From: Gemmatimonadota bacterium | GTDB lineage: Bacteria; Gemmatimonadota; Gemmatimonadetes; Gemmatimonadales; GWC2-71-9 | NCBI GenBank assembly: GCA_003222135.1 | Contig: QHUM01000059.1 | Span: 1 to 64,000, forward strand | Length of the DNA stretch: 64,000 bases | Direction of reading: 5' to 3' | Part shown: positions 1 to 7,881 of the stretch, in pieces | Numbering within the stretch: position 1 is the first letter of the stretch | Layout: every line of letters starts with the position of its first letter | Made by a program: the position numbers and the translations under genes | The notes under the pieces: generated by a model | What the model saw: only the letters and a program-made list of their open reading frames with translations | What the model was told of the DNA's origin: nothing | Database searches by the model: none

Positions 1-90
1 CCGTCCCTCCCGCGCCAGGTAGCGAGCGCGGGCCATCACCCGCTCGCTCGGCGCGTCCGGAAACAGCTCGTACGACGCGGTCGTCCACAT
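1..90 (-). CDS. Partial hypothetical protein, N-terminus only
   Basis: An open minus-strand frame runs from an ATG at 90 off the left edge of the window and encodes 30 residues beginning MWTTASYELFPDAP. The composition (alternating acidic and basic residues, no stop) looks like a genuine N-terminus, and it is divergent from the M20 peptidase gene. No domain can be recognised from this fragment. There is no Shine-Dalgarno sequence; a TATATT box at 106-101 lies 10 nt upstream of the ATG, which would fit a leaderless transcript. Confidence 0.5.
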   Translation of the reverse strand, partial: MWTTASYELFPDAPSERVMARARYLAREGR

Positions 91-100
91 GGCGCCGACG

Positions 101-106
101 AATATA
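101..106 (-). promoter_or_regulatory. -10-like box (TATATT) before the partial gene
   Basis: TATATT on the minus strand is an AT-rich island in GC-rich DNA, 10 nt before the ATG of the partial gene. No convincing -35 is seen. The position would put the transcription start at or next to the start codon. Confidence 0.35.
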
Positions 107-117
107 GCCCCCGACGC

Positions 118-145
118 CTAGACGGCTAGCCGTCCAGCCGTCTAG
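118..145. repeat. Inverted repeat between divergent genes
   Basis: CTAGACGGCT (118-127) and AGCCGTCTAG (136-145) are perfect 10-bp inverted arms with an 8-bp loop. The left arm also belongs to a shorter perfect palindrome GACGGCTAGCCGTC (121-134), so two alternative hairpins compete. The element lies between the two divergent starts and touches the TAGATT box at 143-148 that precedes the M20 gene, so it could be an operator. Function is inferred only from position. Confidence 0.5.
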
Positions 146-157
146 ATTCTCCGCGCC

Positions 158-1492
158 ATGGAAACGGATCGACTGCTCCGCGAGCTGACGGACTTCTTGC
201 GCATCCCGTCGGTTTCGACGCTGCCCGCGCACAACGCCGACTGCCGCGCGGCGGCGGAATGGGTCGCGGGCGAGCTGCGCCGACTCGGCTGCCGTGAAGT
301 GCAGTTCCTCGCGAGCGGCACGCACCCGGTCGTGTGGGGCGTCGGACCCGATGTGCCCGGCGCGCCGACGCTGTTGCTGTACGGTCACTACGACGTCCAG
401 CCGCCCGATCCGCTCGCCGAGTGGACCACGCCACCGTTCGAGCCGACGGTGCGCGACGGCAAGCTGTTCGCCCGCGGCTCGGCGGACGACAAGGGACAGG
501 TGTTTTGCCTCCTCAAGGCGTTCGAGGCGACGGGTCGACCGCCGGTCAACTTGCGCTTCTTGATCGAGGGCGAGGAGGAGCACGGCAGCCGCGTGCTGTT
601 CGAGCTGTTGCGCCGCGAACCCGAGCGCACCCGCGCCGACGTCGTCTTGATCGCCGACATGTCCTACGTCGCTCCCAAGTGGCCGGCGGTGTACACCACG
701 CTGCGCGGTTTGTGTTACGCCGAGATCACCGTGCGGACCGCCAAGTCGGACCTCCACTCGGGCGAATTCGGCGGCGCCGCACCGAATGCGCACGAAGAGC
801 TGGTGCGACTGCTCGCGAGGCTCAAGACCCCCGACGGGAAGATCCACGTGCCCGGCCTCTACTCCGCCGTGCGGCGACCGAGCAAGGCGGAGCTCGCGAC
901 GTGGCGGAGCCTGCCGTTCAAGGAGACCGAGTTTCTGAGGCACCGGGTGCAGGCTCGAGCCCTGACGGGCCTCAAGGGATACTCAGTGCTCGAGCGCTTG
1001 TGGGCGCTCCCGACCTTCGAGATCCACGGCATCCTAGGGGGGTTCACCGGCGATGGGGCGAAAACGGTGATCCCCGCCGAGGCGAAGGCGAAAGTCAGCT
1101 TGCGGCTCGTCCCCGACCAGAAGCTCAAAGTGGTGGAGCGTCAGCTCACGGCCGCCGTCAAGCGGCTCGCGCCGAAGTACGTGCAGGCGAGTATCGAGTT
1201 TCTGCACGGCGCCGACCCTGCGACCGTGAAAGTGACTCACCCGGCCTTCAAGCTGCTCGATCAGGCATTCCGCGAAGTGGTGGGGCGCGGGACCGTGCCC
1301 GCCCGGGCGGGGGGCTCGATCCCGGTCGTCCCGGCGCTGGGGAGGAGCGGGGCGCCCGTCATCCTCACCGGCATCGGCTTGCCCGATGACCGGCTGCACG
1401 CGCCGAACGAGAAGCTGGATCTCAAGCAGTTATGGGACGGAATCCGCGTGTTTCGAAGATTCTACGAGTTGCTGGGAACCAAAGGCGTCTAG
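158..1492 (+). CDS. M20 family metallo-dipeptidase
   Basis: Predicted cytoplasmic zinc dipeptidase/carboxypeptidase of 444 aa, a normal length for M20 (carnosinase/ArgE/DapE-like) enzymes. Visible M20 motifs are GHYDVQP near residue 80 (first metal histidine), the RGSADDKG segment (bridging aspartate and catalytic region), EGEEEHGS (catalytic and metal glutamates), an aspartate in ADMSY, and a late DDRLHAPNE motif carrying the last metal histidine. A dimerisation lid lies between about residues 190 and 310 and includes the LHSGEFGG motif typical of the dipeptidase branch. The ATG at 158 has no Shine-Dalgarno sequence; a TAGATT box ends 9 nt before it. Substrate cannot be fixed from sequence; di- or tripeptides are most likely. 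A Moco enzyme follows after 8 bp. Confidence 0.9.
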   Translation: METDRLLRELTDFLRIPSVSTLPAHNADCRAAAEWVAGELRRLGCREVQFLASGTHPVVWGVGPDVPGAPTLLLYGHYDVQPPDPLAEWTTPPFEPTVRDGKLFARGSADDKGQVFCLLKAFEATGRPPVNLRFLIEGEEEHGSRVLFELLRREPERTRADVVLIADMSYVAPKWPAVYTTLRGLCYAEITVRTAKSDLHSGEFGGAAPNAHEELVRLLARLKTPDGKIHVPGLYSAVRRPSKAELATWRSLPFKETEFLRHRVQARALTGLKGYSVLERLWALPTFEIHGILGGFTGDGAKTVIPAEAKAKVSLRLVPDQKLKVVERQLTAAVKRLAPKYVQASIEFLHGADPATVKVTHPAFKLLDQAFREVVGRGTVPARAGGSIPVVPALGRSGAPVILTGIGLPDDRLHAPNEKLDLKQLWDGIRVFRRFYELLGTKGV

Positions 1493-1500
1493 CAAGAACC

Positions 1501-2124
1501 GTGAATGATCGCATCCCCCCCGGGCAGGTCGCAACGACCAAGTGGCCGGTGTTGCACTACGGGGACGTCCCGCGCGTGGACACCACGAGCTGGACGTTCC
1601 GAGTGTCGGGGCTCGTCGAGCACCCGTTCACGCTCAGCTACGACGAGCTCCTGGCGTTACCGCGCAAGACGGTCGTGTGTGACATTCATTGCGTCACCCG
1701 CTGGAGTCGCCTCGGGAATACGTTCGACGGCGTCCCGGTCCAGGCGCTCCTGGCGCGGGCCGGGGTGCAGCCGGCGGCGAAGTTTTGTCTGGTACTCGCC
1801 GAGCAGGGATTCACGACGAACCTGCCGCTCGCGGACCTCGATCGGCCGGAGAACCTCATCGCCCTGAAGTGGAGCGGCGAGTGGCTGATGCCGGAGCACG
1901 GCTGGCCCGCGCGGCTCCTCGTGCCGCATCTCTATTTCTGGAAGAGCGCGAAGTGGGTGCGCGGGTTCGAGCTACTGGAGGAAGACCTGCCGGGATTCTG
2001 GGAGCAGAACGGCTATCACATGCGGGGCGATCCGTGGACGGAGGAGCGCTACGGCGGTCGCGGCCTGACACAACACGAGATCAATAAGTTTCGGAACGCG
2101 AGCAAGACGATTCTTGGGTCGTGA
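1501..2124 (+). CDS. Sulfite-oxidase-like molybdopterin oxidoreductase
   Basis: A 207-residue protein matching the molybdopterin-binding fold of sulfite oxidase/YuiH-type enzymes. Signs are the early LPR-TVVCDIHCVTRWS segment, whose cysteine corresponds to the Mo-ligating Cys, followed by the NTFDGVPV stretch and the C-terminal GWPARLLVPHLYFWKSAKWVRGFEL run, which is very typical of this family. No Tat or Sec signal is seen, so it is probably cytoplasmic. I chose GTG 1501 because the ATG at 1432 in the same frame would overlap the M20 gene by 61 bp. The 3' end overlaps the converging lipB gene by 44 bp. Electron acceptor and substrate are unknown. Confidence 0.85.
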   Translation: MNDRIPPGQVATTKWPVLHYGDVPRVDTTSWTFRVSGLVEHPFTLSYDELLALPRKTVVCDIHCVTRWSRLGNTFDGVPVQALLARAGVQPAAKFCLVLAEQGFTTNLPLADLDRPENLIALKWSGEWLMPEHGWPARLLVPHLYFWKSAKWVRGFELLEEDLPGFWEQNGYHMRGDPWTEERYGGRGLTQHEINKFRNASKTILGS

Positions 2125-2764
2125 CGCCGAAGGCGGCCTCGAACCCGCGAATCACCGCCGCGACCGTGTCGCTCCAGAGGTCCTTCTCCCGTCTCCCGTC
2201 TCCCGTCTCCCGCTCCACTGACGTCATCACGACCCCCGGGATCCCGCACGGCACGATGCGGTCGAAGTGGGAGAGATCCGTCGTGACGTTCAGCGCGAAC
2301 CCGTGCCACGTGACCCATTGCTTCACGTGCACGCCGATGCTGGCGATCTTGCGCCCTCCCCCTCGCGTCCAGACCCCGGTGTAGCCCGGGTTCCGCTCGG
2401 CTGGGATCTCGAGCTCGGCGAGCGCGTCGATCAGGGCTTGCTCGAGCGTCCGCAAGTACCAATGCAGGTCGCGGCGGTAGCCGCCCAAGTCCAGGATGGG
2501 ATAGCCGACGAGCTGCCCCGGACCGTGGAACGTGACATCGCCGCCGCGCTCCACCTCGAAGACGGGCAGGTCGCGCGGCCCGCGCACGGGGCCCGCACGC
2601 GCGTTGCGGCCCAGCGTCACGACCGGCGGGTGCTCCAGCAGCAGGATCACGTCGCGCGCCAGCCGCCCGTCGATCCGCGCCGCGGCGAGCGACCGTTGCC
2701 ACTCGAGCGCCTCGGCGTACGGCACCACGCCGGCCTCGATCACGTCGATGGTGCGGTCCGTCAC
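2081..2764 (-). CDS. lipB: Octanoyl-[ACP]-protein octanoyltransferase LipB
   Basis: Transfers octanoyl groups from acyl carrier protein to lipoyl domains, the first step of lipoate assembly. Family signatures are visible: LLLEHPPVVTLGRN, RGGDVTFHGPGQLVGYPILDL (His/Gly-rich active-site loop), RKIASIGVHVKQWVTWHGFALNV with the catalytic lysine in the KIASIGV motif, and PCGIPG with the active-site cysteine. The GTG start at 2764 overlaps the upstream gene's TGA (GTGA), making it the last gene of the lipA-pdh operon. About 14 residues near the C-terminus (ERETGDGRREKDLW) are encoded by a CTCCCGT heptamer array. The last residues are read from DNA that also encodes the end of the opposing molybdoenzyme. 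Confidence 0.93.
   Translation of the reverse strand: MTDRTIDVIEAGVVPYAEALEWQRSLAAARIDGRLARDVILLLEHPPVVTLGRNARAGPVRGPRDLPVFEVERGGDVTFHGPGQLVGYPILDLGGYRRDLHWYLRTLEQALIDALAELEIPAERNPGYTGVWTRGGGRKIASIGVHVKQWVTWHGFALNVTTDLSHFDRIVPCGIPGVVMTSVERETGDGRREKDLWSDTVAAVIRGFEAAFGVTTQESSCSRSETY
2186..2212. repeat. Heptanucleotide tandem repeat inside lipB
   Basis: CTCCCGT repeats three times, followed by a partial fourth unit. It is read in frame near the lipB C-terminus and belongs to the same family (GGGAGAC on the other strand) as the arrays in the pdhC gene. Confidence 0.8.
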
Positions 2765-3180
2765 TCCGTGTCCCTCAACGCATCGTCTCGGCTGCCGCGC
2801 ACGGCCCAGGCGCTCGCCGCGCCGCCGAGCACGAAGCTCGCGATTCCCCACACCGCGAGACCGGCCACGCCGAGCAGATGGTCGATCGGCCAGGCGATGA
2901 AGCCGAACAGCAGCGCTCCGACGCTCGACAAGACGGCGATCACGCCGCGCTGCCAGAGGTTGTCAAGCCAGCGGCTGCGGCGCCAGCCGAACGTCGCGCC
3001 GACCGCGAGGCCGGCGAGCGTACCCGCGAGGACGGGGTCGGCCGCGCTCTCCTGGTAATGCGACGCGCTGACGTGGTGCTCCAGGGTGCGCACGATGACG
3101 AGCGCGGCCACGATGGTCCCCCCGCCGAGCCCCGCGCCGCACGCGAGCGCGCCCAGGCCGATCGCGAGCGGGTCTTTCAC
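2761..3180 (-). CDS. Small integral membrane protein of the pdh operon
   Basis: A 139-residue protein with about four hydrophobic segments: residues 5-30 (GLGALACGAGLGGGTIVAALVIV), 50-65, 80-100 (VIAVLSSVGALLFGFIAWPI) and 103-125. Glycine/alanine-rich helices suggest an inner-membrane protein. No known family is recognised. The GTG start overlaps the lpd stop codon (GTGA) and its own stop overlaps the lipB start, so it is translationally coupled inside the pyruvate dehydrogenase/lipoylation operon. A role there is inferred from position only. Confidence 0.7.
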   Translation of the reverse strand: MKDPLAIGLGALACGAGLGGGTIVAALVIVRTLEHHVSASHYQESAADPVLAGTLAGLAVGATFGWRRSRWLDNLWQRGVIAVLSSVGALLFGFIAWPIDHLLGVAGLAVWGIASFVLGGAASAWAVRGSRDDALRDTE

Positions 3181-4568
3181 ATGTCCACCACTCGGCCCAG
3201 CGAGTCGAGCGCCGCTTGCGCCACCGCCTCGGACATCGTCGGGTGCGCGTGAATCGCCAGCTCGACCTCTTCCACGGTGTATTCATTCTCCCGCGCCACC
3301 GCCAGCTCGTGGATGATCTCGGACGCGTGCCCGCCCACGATGTGGGCGCCCAGGATCTCGCCGTACTTCTTGTCGCGCAGGATCTTCACGAACCCCTCGG
3401 TCTCGCCCGTGCCACGCGCCCGGCCGTTCGCCGAGAACGGGAACCGGCCGGCCACGTACTCGAGCTTCCGCTCTTTGCACTGGTCCTCGGTGAGCCCGAT
3501 GCTGGCCACCTCGGGGTGGCAGTACGTCACACTGGGCACGTTGTCGTACCTGATCGCGTGCGGCTTCTTCCCCGCGATCAGCTCGGTGACCGTCACGCCC
3601 TCTCGCATTCCCTTGTGGGCGAGCATCGGCGGCCCGGCCACGTCGCCGATGGCGTAATAGCCGGGCGCGGTGGTCTGGAGGCCCGGATCGACCTTGATGA
3701 AGCCCCGCTCAGTCACCTGGACCCCGCACTCCGCCAGGCCGATGTCCTCCACATTCACCGCGCGACCCGCCGCCATCAGCACCGCCGCGGCCTCGATCTT
3801 TCGGGTCGCGCCGTCTGTCTCGACCTCGAGGGTCACCTTGTCCTTGGCGGGCGTCCCCTTCTTCACTTTGGCGCCGGCGATCACCTCGATGCCGCGCTTC
3901 TTGTAGCTCTTCGCCAGGGCGTCCGACGCCTCGACGTCCTCGAGCGGCAGGATGCGCGGCAGCGCTTCGATCAAGGTCACCGTGGTGCCGAAGGCGCTGA
4001 AGATGTCGGCGAACTCCATACCCACGGCGCCGGCGCCGATGATCGCCAGAGTGGCCGGCGCCTTCTCGAGAAACAGCGCTTCGTCCGAGGAGATGACGGT
4101 CGTCTTGTTGATCTCCAACCCGATCTGCGGCAGGCCCTTCACGCGCGATCCCGTCGCGATGATGACCGCCGTTCTCGCTTCGTAGGTGTCGCTCCCGACT
4201 TTCACTCTGCGGCCGGGCTGGAGCACCCCGCTGCCCTTCACGACCGTGACTTTGTTCTTCTTCATCAGGAACTCGACGCCCTTCGAGTTCTGGTCGCTCA
4301 CCCGGCGGGAGCGCTGCATCGCGACGCCGTAATCGGTCTTGACGCTGCCTGCCTCCACCCCGAACTCCTTCGCCTCCCGCACCAGCTTCGCGATGTAGGC
4401 CGAGTGGAGCAGCGCCTTGGTGGGGATGCAGCCGATGTTCACGCATACCCCTCCGAGCTTGTCCCGCTCGATCACCGCCGTGGTCATGCCGAGCTGCGCC
4501 GAGCGGATCGCGGCGACGTAGCCGGCCGGCCCCCCACCCAGGATGATCACGTCAAATTGACTGGCCAA
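3177..4568 (-). CDS. lpdA: Dihydrolipoyl dehydrogenase (E3)
   Basis: FAD/NAD flavoprotein of 463 aa that reoxidises dihydrolipoyl groups of E2 and GcvH and yields NADH. The FAD Rossmann motif (ILGGGPAGYVAAIRSAQLG) is at residues 9-28, the redox disulfide motif GGVCVNIGCIPTKALL at about 38-55, the NAD-binding GAGAVGMEFADIFSAFG near 175-190, the second FAD motif (YAIGDVAG) near 315, and the C-terminal HAHPTMSEA active-site histidine-glutamate pair. Length and motifs are standard. It lies 16 bp after pdhC and overlaps the next gene by 4 bp. It may also serve the glycine cleavage proteins encoded at 34-37 kb, as no second lpd is visible. Confidence 0.97.
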   Translation of the reverse strand: MASQFDVIILGGGPAGYVAAIRSAQLGMTTAVIERDKLGGVCVNIGCIPTKALLHSAYIAKLVREAKEFGVEAGSVKTDYGVAMQRSRRVSDQNSKGVEFLMKKNKVTVVKGSGVLQPGRRVKVGSDTYEARTAVIIATGSRVKGLPQIGLEINKTTVISSDEALFLEKAPATLAIIGAGAVGMEFADIFSAFGTTVTLIEALPRILPLEDVEASDALAKSYKKRGIEVIAGAKVKKGTPAKDKVTLEVETDGATRKIEAAAVLMAAGRAVNVEDIGLAECGVQVTERGFIKVDPGLQTTAPGYYAIGDVAGPPMLAHKGMREGVTVTELIAGKKPHAIRYDNVPSVTYCHPEVASIGLTEDQCKERKLEYVAGRFPFSANGRARGTGETEGFVKILRDKKYGEILGAHIVGGHASEIIHELAVARENEYTVEEVELAIHAHPTMSEAVAQAALDSLGRVVDM

Positions 4569-4584
4569 TTTCCCCCCTCTGCAA

Positions 4585-5895
4585 TCACAACAGCATCGCC
4601 AGCGGGTTTTCGAGCATCTCCTTCAGGGTTTTCAAGAACGCCGCCCCCGTTGCTCCGTCGATCACGCGGTGGTCGCAGCTCATCGTGATCCGCATGCGCC
4701 GGCGCGGCACCACCTGTCCATCCCACACGACCGGCTTCGGCGCGATCGAGCCGACCGCGATGATGCCCGCTTCCGGTGGATTGATGACCGCCGTGAACTG
4801 GTCGATCTCGAACATCCCGAGGTTCGAGACGGAGAACGTCGCCCCCGTGTACTCGCTCGGCTGCAGCCGGCGGTTCCGCGCCTTCTCGGCGAGATCGCGC
4901 GCTTCGCCACCGATCTCGAGGAGCGCCTTCAGGTCCGCGTGGCGGATTACCGGCGTGATGAGCCCGTCCTCCACGGCGACCGCCATCCCAATATGGACCT
5001 CGTTCCAGTAACGGATGTGATCGTCCTGAAACCAGGCGTTGCAGGCGCGGTGCTTCGTCAGGGCGAGGGCCGTGGCTTTGACGATGACGTCATTGAACGA
5101 GACTTTCCCCCGGTCGCCGAGCTGGCGGTTGAGCGCGTCCCGCGCCTCCGCGGCCCGCTCCATGTCGACCTCGGTCGTGAGGAAGAAGTGCGGAATGGGG
5201 CCGAGCGACGTCGCGAGCCGCTTCGCAATCGTCTTGCGGATCTGCGTGAGTGGCACGTCTTGGTAGGCGCCTTCGGCACGCTCGGGAGACGGGAGACGGG
5301 AGACCCTAAAGGACTCCCTGCCGGTCGCGGGAGACGGGGCCAGCGCAGTCGGCACGGATGCCGGTGCCGGCGCGCGGCCGGCCGCGCTCTCGAGGTCTCG
5401 CTTGACCACGCGCCCGCCCGGGCCCGAACCCGTGACCAGCTGCAGATCCACCCCGGCTTCCTTAGCAATACGCTTGGCGAGGGGAGACGCCCGCAGGCGC
5501 CCCGCTTCGGCGGCCGGTGCAGCGACGACCGGCGTGGGAGCCGACCGAGCGATCCCACCTCCCGCGACCGTCGGGGAGTCCTTTAGGGCCTCCCGTCTCC
5601 CGCCTCCCGACCCACTCACGACAGGGGCGACGGCAGGGGAGGTATCCACGTTCTCCCCCGGCGCCGCGATGACCGCCACGACGTTCCCCACCGGCACCGT
5701 CTGTCCTTCTGTCACCGCGACCTGCCGCAGCACGCCGTCGGCGCGGGCGACCAGGTCCATGATGGCCTTGTCGGTCTCGACCTCGGCGAGCGTCTCCCCC
5801 GCCTTCACTACCTCGCCTTCCCGCTTGTGCCACTTCACCAGACGTCCTTCCTCCATGGTCGGGGAGAGCGCTTCCATGAAGACCTTGGTGGCCAT
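4585..5895 (-). CDS. pdhC: Pyruvate dehydrogenase E2, dihydrolipoyl acetyltransferase
   Basis: Core acetyltransferase of the PDH complex, 436 aa from ATG 5895. Residues 1-75 form one lipoyl domain with the lipoylated lysine at K43 (VETDKAIM). An E3/E1-binding domain follows (RASPLAKRIAKEAGVDLQL...GGRVVKRDL), then the catalytic domain from about residue 220, with the SCDHRVIDGA active-site motif near the C-terminus. Both flexible linkers contain stretches (RREALKDSPT and RESFRVSRLPSPERA) encoded by GGGAGAC heptamers plus two copies, in opposite orientation, of a CCCTAAAGGACTCCC element. Only linker sequence is affected, so function should be kept. The gene starts 2 bp after the pdhB stop. Confidence 0.96.
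   Translation of the reverse strand: MATKVFMEALSPTMEEGRLVKWHKREGEVVKAGETLAEVETDKAIMDLVARADGVLRQVAVTEGQTVPVGNVVAVIAAPGENVDTSPAVAPVVSGSGGGRREALKDSPTVAGGGIARSAPTPVVAAPAAEAGRLRASPLAKRIAKEAGVDLQLVTGSGPGGRVVKRDLESAAGRAPAPASVPTALAPSPATGRESFRVSRLPSPERAEGAYQDVPLTQIRKTIAKRLATSLGPIPHFFLTTEVDMERAAEARDALNRQLGDRGKVSFNDVIVKATALALTKHRACNAWFQDDHIRYWNEVHIGMAVAVEDGLITPVIRHADLKALLEIGGEARDLAEKARNRRLQPSEYTGATFSVSNLGMFEIDQFTAVINPPEAGIIAVGSIAPKPVVWDGQVVPRRRMRITMSCDHRVIDGATGAAFLKTLKEMLENPLAMLL
5283..5337. repeat. Heptamer array plus CCCTAAAGG element in pdhC
   Basis: CGGGAGA is repeated three times (5283-5303). It is followed by a 27-bp element at 5304-5330 beginning CCCTAAAGGACTCCC and ending CGGTCGCGG, and by a further GGGAGACGG. 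GGGAGACC-CTAAA-GGACTCCC can fold into a hairpin with one mismatch. Near-identical elements are at 5564-5588 (reverse) and 33113-33139. Confidence 0.8.
5564..5611. repeat. Second CCCTAAAGG element and heptamers in pdhC
   Basis: Reverse-orientation copy of the CCCTAAAGGACTCCC element (5564-5588: GCGACCGTCGGGGAGTCC then TTTAGGG), flanked by CTCCCGT/CTCCCGC heptamers to 5611. It encodes the linker between the lipoyl and E3-binding domains. Confidence 0.75.
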
Positions 5896-5897
5896 GG

Positions 5898-6878
5898 TCA
5901 GTCGAGGTAAAGCACGCGCCGCGCCGCGGCGACGACTTTCTCGGGGCTTGGCTTGGCGAGGCGCTCGAGCTGCTTGTTGTAGGGCATCGGCACGTCGGCC
6001 TGCGTCACCCGCAGCACCGGGGCATCGAGGTGGTCGAACGCTTCGCGTTGGATCACGTCCACCACCTGCGCACCGATGCCGCAATGCGGCCACCCCTCCT
6101 CGACGACGACGGCGCGGTTGGTCTTGGCGACCGACCCGGTGATCGTCGCCTCGTCGAGCGGCCGCAGCGAGCGCAGGTCGACGACTTCCGCCGAGACCCC
6201 TTCCTCGGCGAGTTGCTCGGCGGCCTTGAGGGCGACGGACACGGTTTTCGAGTGGCAGATCAGCGTCACGTCCTGCCCCGTCCGCTTCACGTCGGCCTGG
6301 CCGATCGGCACGACGTACTCCCCCTCGGGCACCTCCCCCTTGGTGTTGTACAGCATCTCCCCCTCGAGCACGATCACGGGGTTGTCGTCGCGGATCGCCG
6401 CCTTGAGGAGGCCCTTGGCGTCGGCGGGCGTGGCCGGCGCCACGACCTTGAGGCCGGGGATGTGACTCAACCAGCTCTCCCACGCCTGGGAGTGCTGCGC
6501 CCCGAGCTGGAGGGCGGCGCCGTTCGGCCCCCGGAACACGATCGGGATCGGGAGCTGCCCGCCCGACTCGTACAGGATCTTCGCCGCCGAGTTCACGATC
6601 TGATCGAGGGCGAGCACCGCGAAGTTCCACGTCATGAACTCGATCACCGGCCGGAGCCCCGCCATGGCCGCCCCCACGCCGATTCCTGCGAACCCGAGCT
6701 CCGCGATGGGGGTGTCCACCACGCGCATCGGGCCGAACTCCTCCAGCAGCCCCCGGCTCACCTTGTACGCACCCTGGTAGACCCCGACTTCCTCGCCCAT
6801 CAGGAAGACGTTGCCGTCGCGCTGCATCTCTTCCCGCAGCGCCTGATTCAGCGCGTCGCGATAGGTCAGGGTGGGCAT
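5898..6878 (-). CDS. pdhB: Pyruvate dehydrogenase E1 component, beta subunit
   Basis: A 326-residue transketolase-like beta subunit that pairs with the alpha subunit encoded just upstream to decarboxylate pyruvate and acetylate E2. It begins with LTYRDALNQALREEM and has FLMGEEVGVYQGAYKVSRGLL (glutamate that activates thiamine diphosphate), then VDTPIAELGFAGIGVGAAMAGLRPVIEFMTWNF, typical of bacterial and mitochondrial PdhB. The C-terminal transketolase domain carries PYNKQLERLAKPS. Size is normal. The gene starts 4 bp after pdhA and ends 2 bp before pdhC. Confidence 0.97.
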   Translation of the reverse strand: MPTLTYRDALNQALREEMQRDGNVFLMGEEVGVYQGAYKVSRGLLEEFGPMRVVDTPIAELGFAGIGVGAAMAGLRPVIEFMTWNFAVLALDQIVNSAAKILYESGGQLPIPIVFRGPNGAALQLGAQHSQAWESWLSHIPGLKVVAPATPADAKGLLKAAIRDDNPVIVLEGEMLYNTKGEVPEGEYVVPIGQADVKRTGQDVTLICHSKTVSVALKAAEQLAEEGVSAEVVDLRSLRPLDEATITGSVAKTNRAVVVEEGWPHCGIGAQVVDVIQREAFDHLDAPVLRVTQADVPMPYNKQLERLAKPSPEKVVAAARRVLYLD

Positions 6879-6882
6879 TCGC

Positions 6883-7881
6883 TCAGTCGCTGAGGACGTG
6901 CGTGAACAGCTCCGCGGGCTCCGGATCGGGGCTCTCGTCGGCGAACTTCACCGCGTCCTCCACTTCCGCCCGTACCTCCGCATCGAGCGCGTCCAGCCCG
7001 GCCTGGTCCAGCGCAGCGTCGTCCTTGAGCTTGGCCACGAGCTGGGTGATGGGATCCCGTTTCTTCTGCTCCTCGACCTCGTCTTTGGTGCGATACACGC
7101 CGTGCAGCGGGTCGGACATCGAATGCCCCATGAAGCGATACGTCCGCACCTCCAGCAGCGTGGGGTGACCGCCCTGGCGCGCGCGCTCGACGGCGCGCTG
7201 CGTGGCGGCATACACCGCGAGCGCATCCATGCCGTTCACGAGCTCGGCCGCCATATCGTAGCTGCAGGCGTGCTCCACCACGTCCGTCACCGCGGCCACG
7301 CGCTCGAACGCCGTCCCCATGCCGTAGCGGTTGTTCTCGCAACAGAAGATGACGGGGAGATGGTAGACCGACGCCATGTTGAGCGCTTCATGAAAGGCGC
7401 CGATGTTGACGGCCGCCTCCCCGAAGTAACAGAGGCACACCTGGTCGCCGCCTTGATACTTGATCGCGAAGCCGATCCCTGTGGCGAGGGGAACGTGCCC
7501 GCCGACGATCCCGTGCCCGCCCATGAACCGCTTCGCGGCGTCGAACAGGTGCATCGAGCCGCCCTTGCCCTTCGAGCAACCGGTGGCTTTGCCGTACAGC
7601 TCGGCCATCGCGGCCTTGGCGGGGACGCCCCGCACCAGCGCTTGACCGTGCTCGCGGTAGGAGCTGATGACGTAATCGTCAAGGCGCAGCGCGGCCAGCG
7701 AGCCGGCCGCCACCGCCTCCTGACCGATGTAGAGGTGGCAGAACCCGCCGATCTTGCCCAGGGCGTACGCCTCCGCGGCTTTCTCTTCGAAACGGCGGAT
7801 CAGCAGCATCTGGCGCAGCATGCGCCGGGCGAGTTCGACCTGGGTTTGGTCGGCCTTGGGCTGCGCGGTCGCGCTGGTCAT
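6883..7881 (-). CDS. pdhA: Pyruvate dehydrogenase E1 component, alpha subunit
   Basis: Thiamine diphosphate-dependent alpha subunit, 332 aa from ATG 7881, whose ATGA overlaps the lipA stop. Recognisable parts are the [14 protein letters not shown] entry, [10 protein letters not shown], the phosphorylation-loop region GGSMHLF and [15 protein letters not shown]. The cofactor motif normally reads GDG(x~26)NN; here residues 154-156 are GEA ([10 protein letters not shown]) with the downstream ENN intact, so the metal-binding aspartate appears to be replaced by glutamate. An upstream in-frame extension to 7935 would lie within lipA and is unlikely. Confidence 0.95.
   Translation of the reverse strand: MTSATAQPKADQTQVELARRMLRQMLLIRRFEEKAAEAYALGKIGGFCHLYIGQEAVAAGSLAALRLDDYVISSYREHGQALVRGVPAKAAMAELYGKATGCSKGKGGSMHLFDAAKRFMGGHGIVGGHVPLATGIGFAIKYQGGDQVCLCYFGEAAVNIGAFHEALNMASVYHLPVIFCCENNRYGMGTAFERVAAVTDVVEHACSYDMAAELVNGMDALAVYAATQRAVERARQGGHPTLLEVRTYRFMGHSMSDPLHGVYRTKDEVEEQKKRDPITQLVAKLKDDAALDQAGLDALDAEVRAEVEDAVKFADESPDPEPAELFTHVLSD

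Noticed and set aside
3216..4688. 490-codon plus-strand frame opposite lpdA
   Set aside because: Composition and position show it is the complement of lpdA third-position GC bias.
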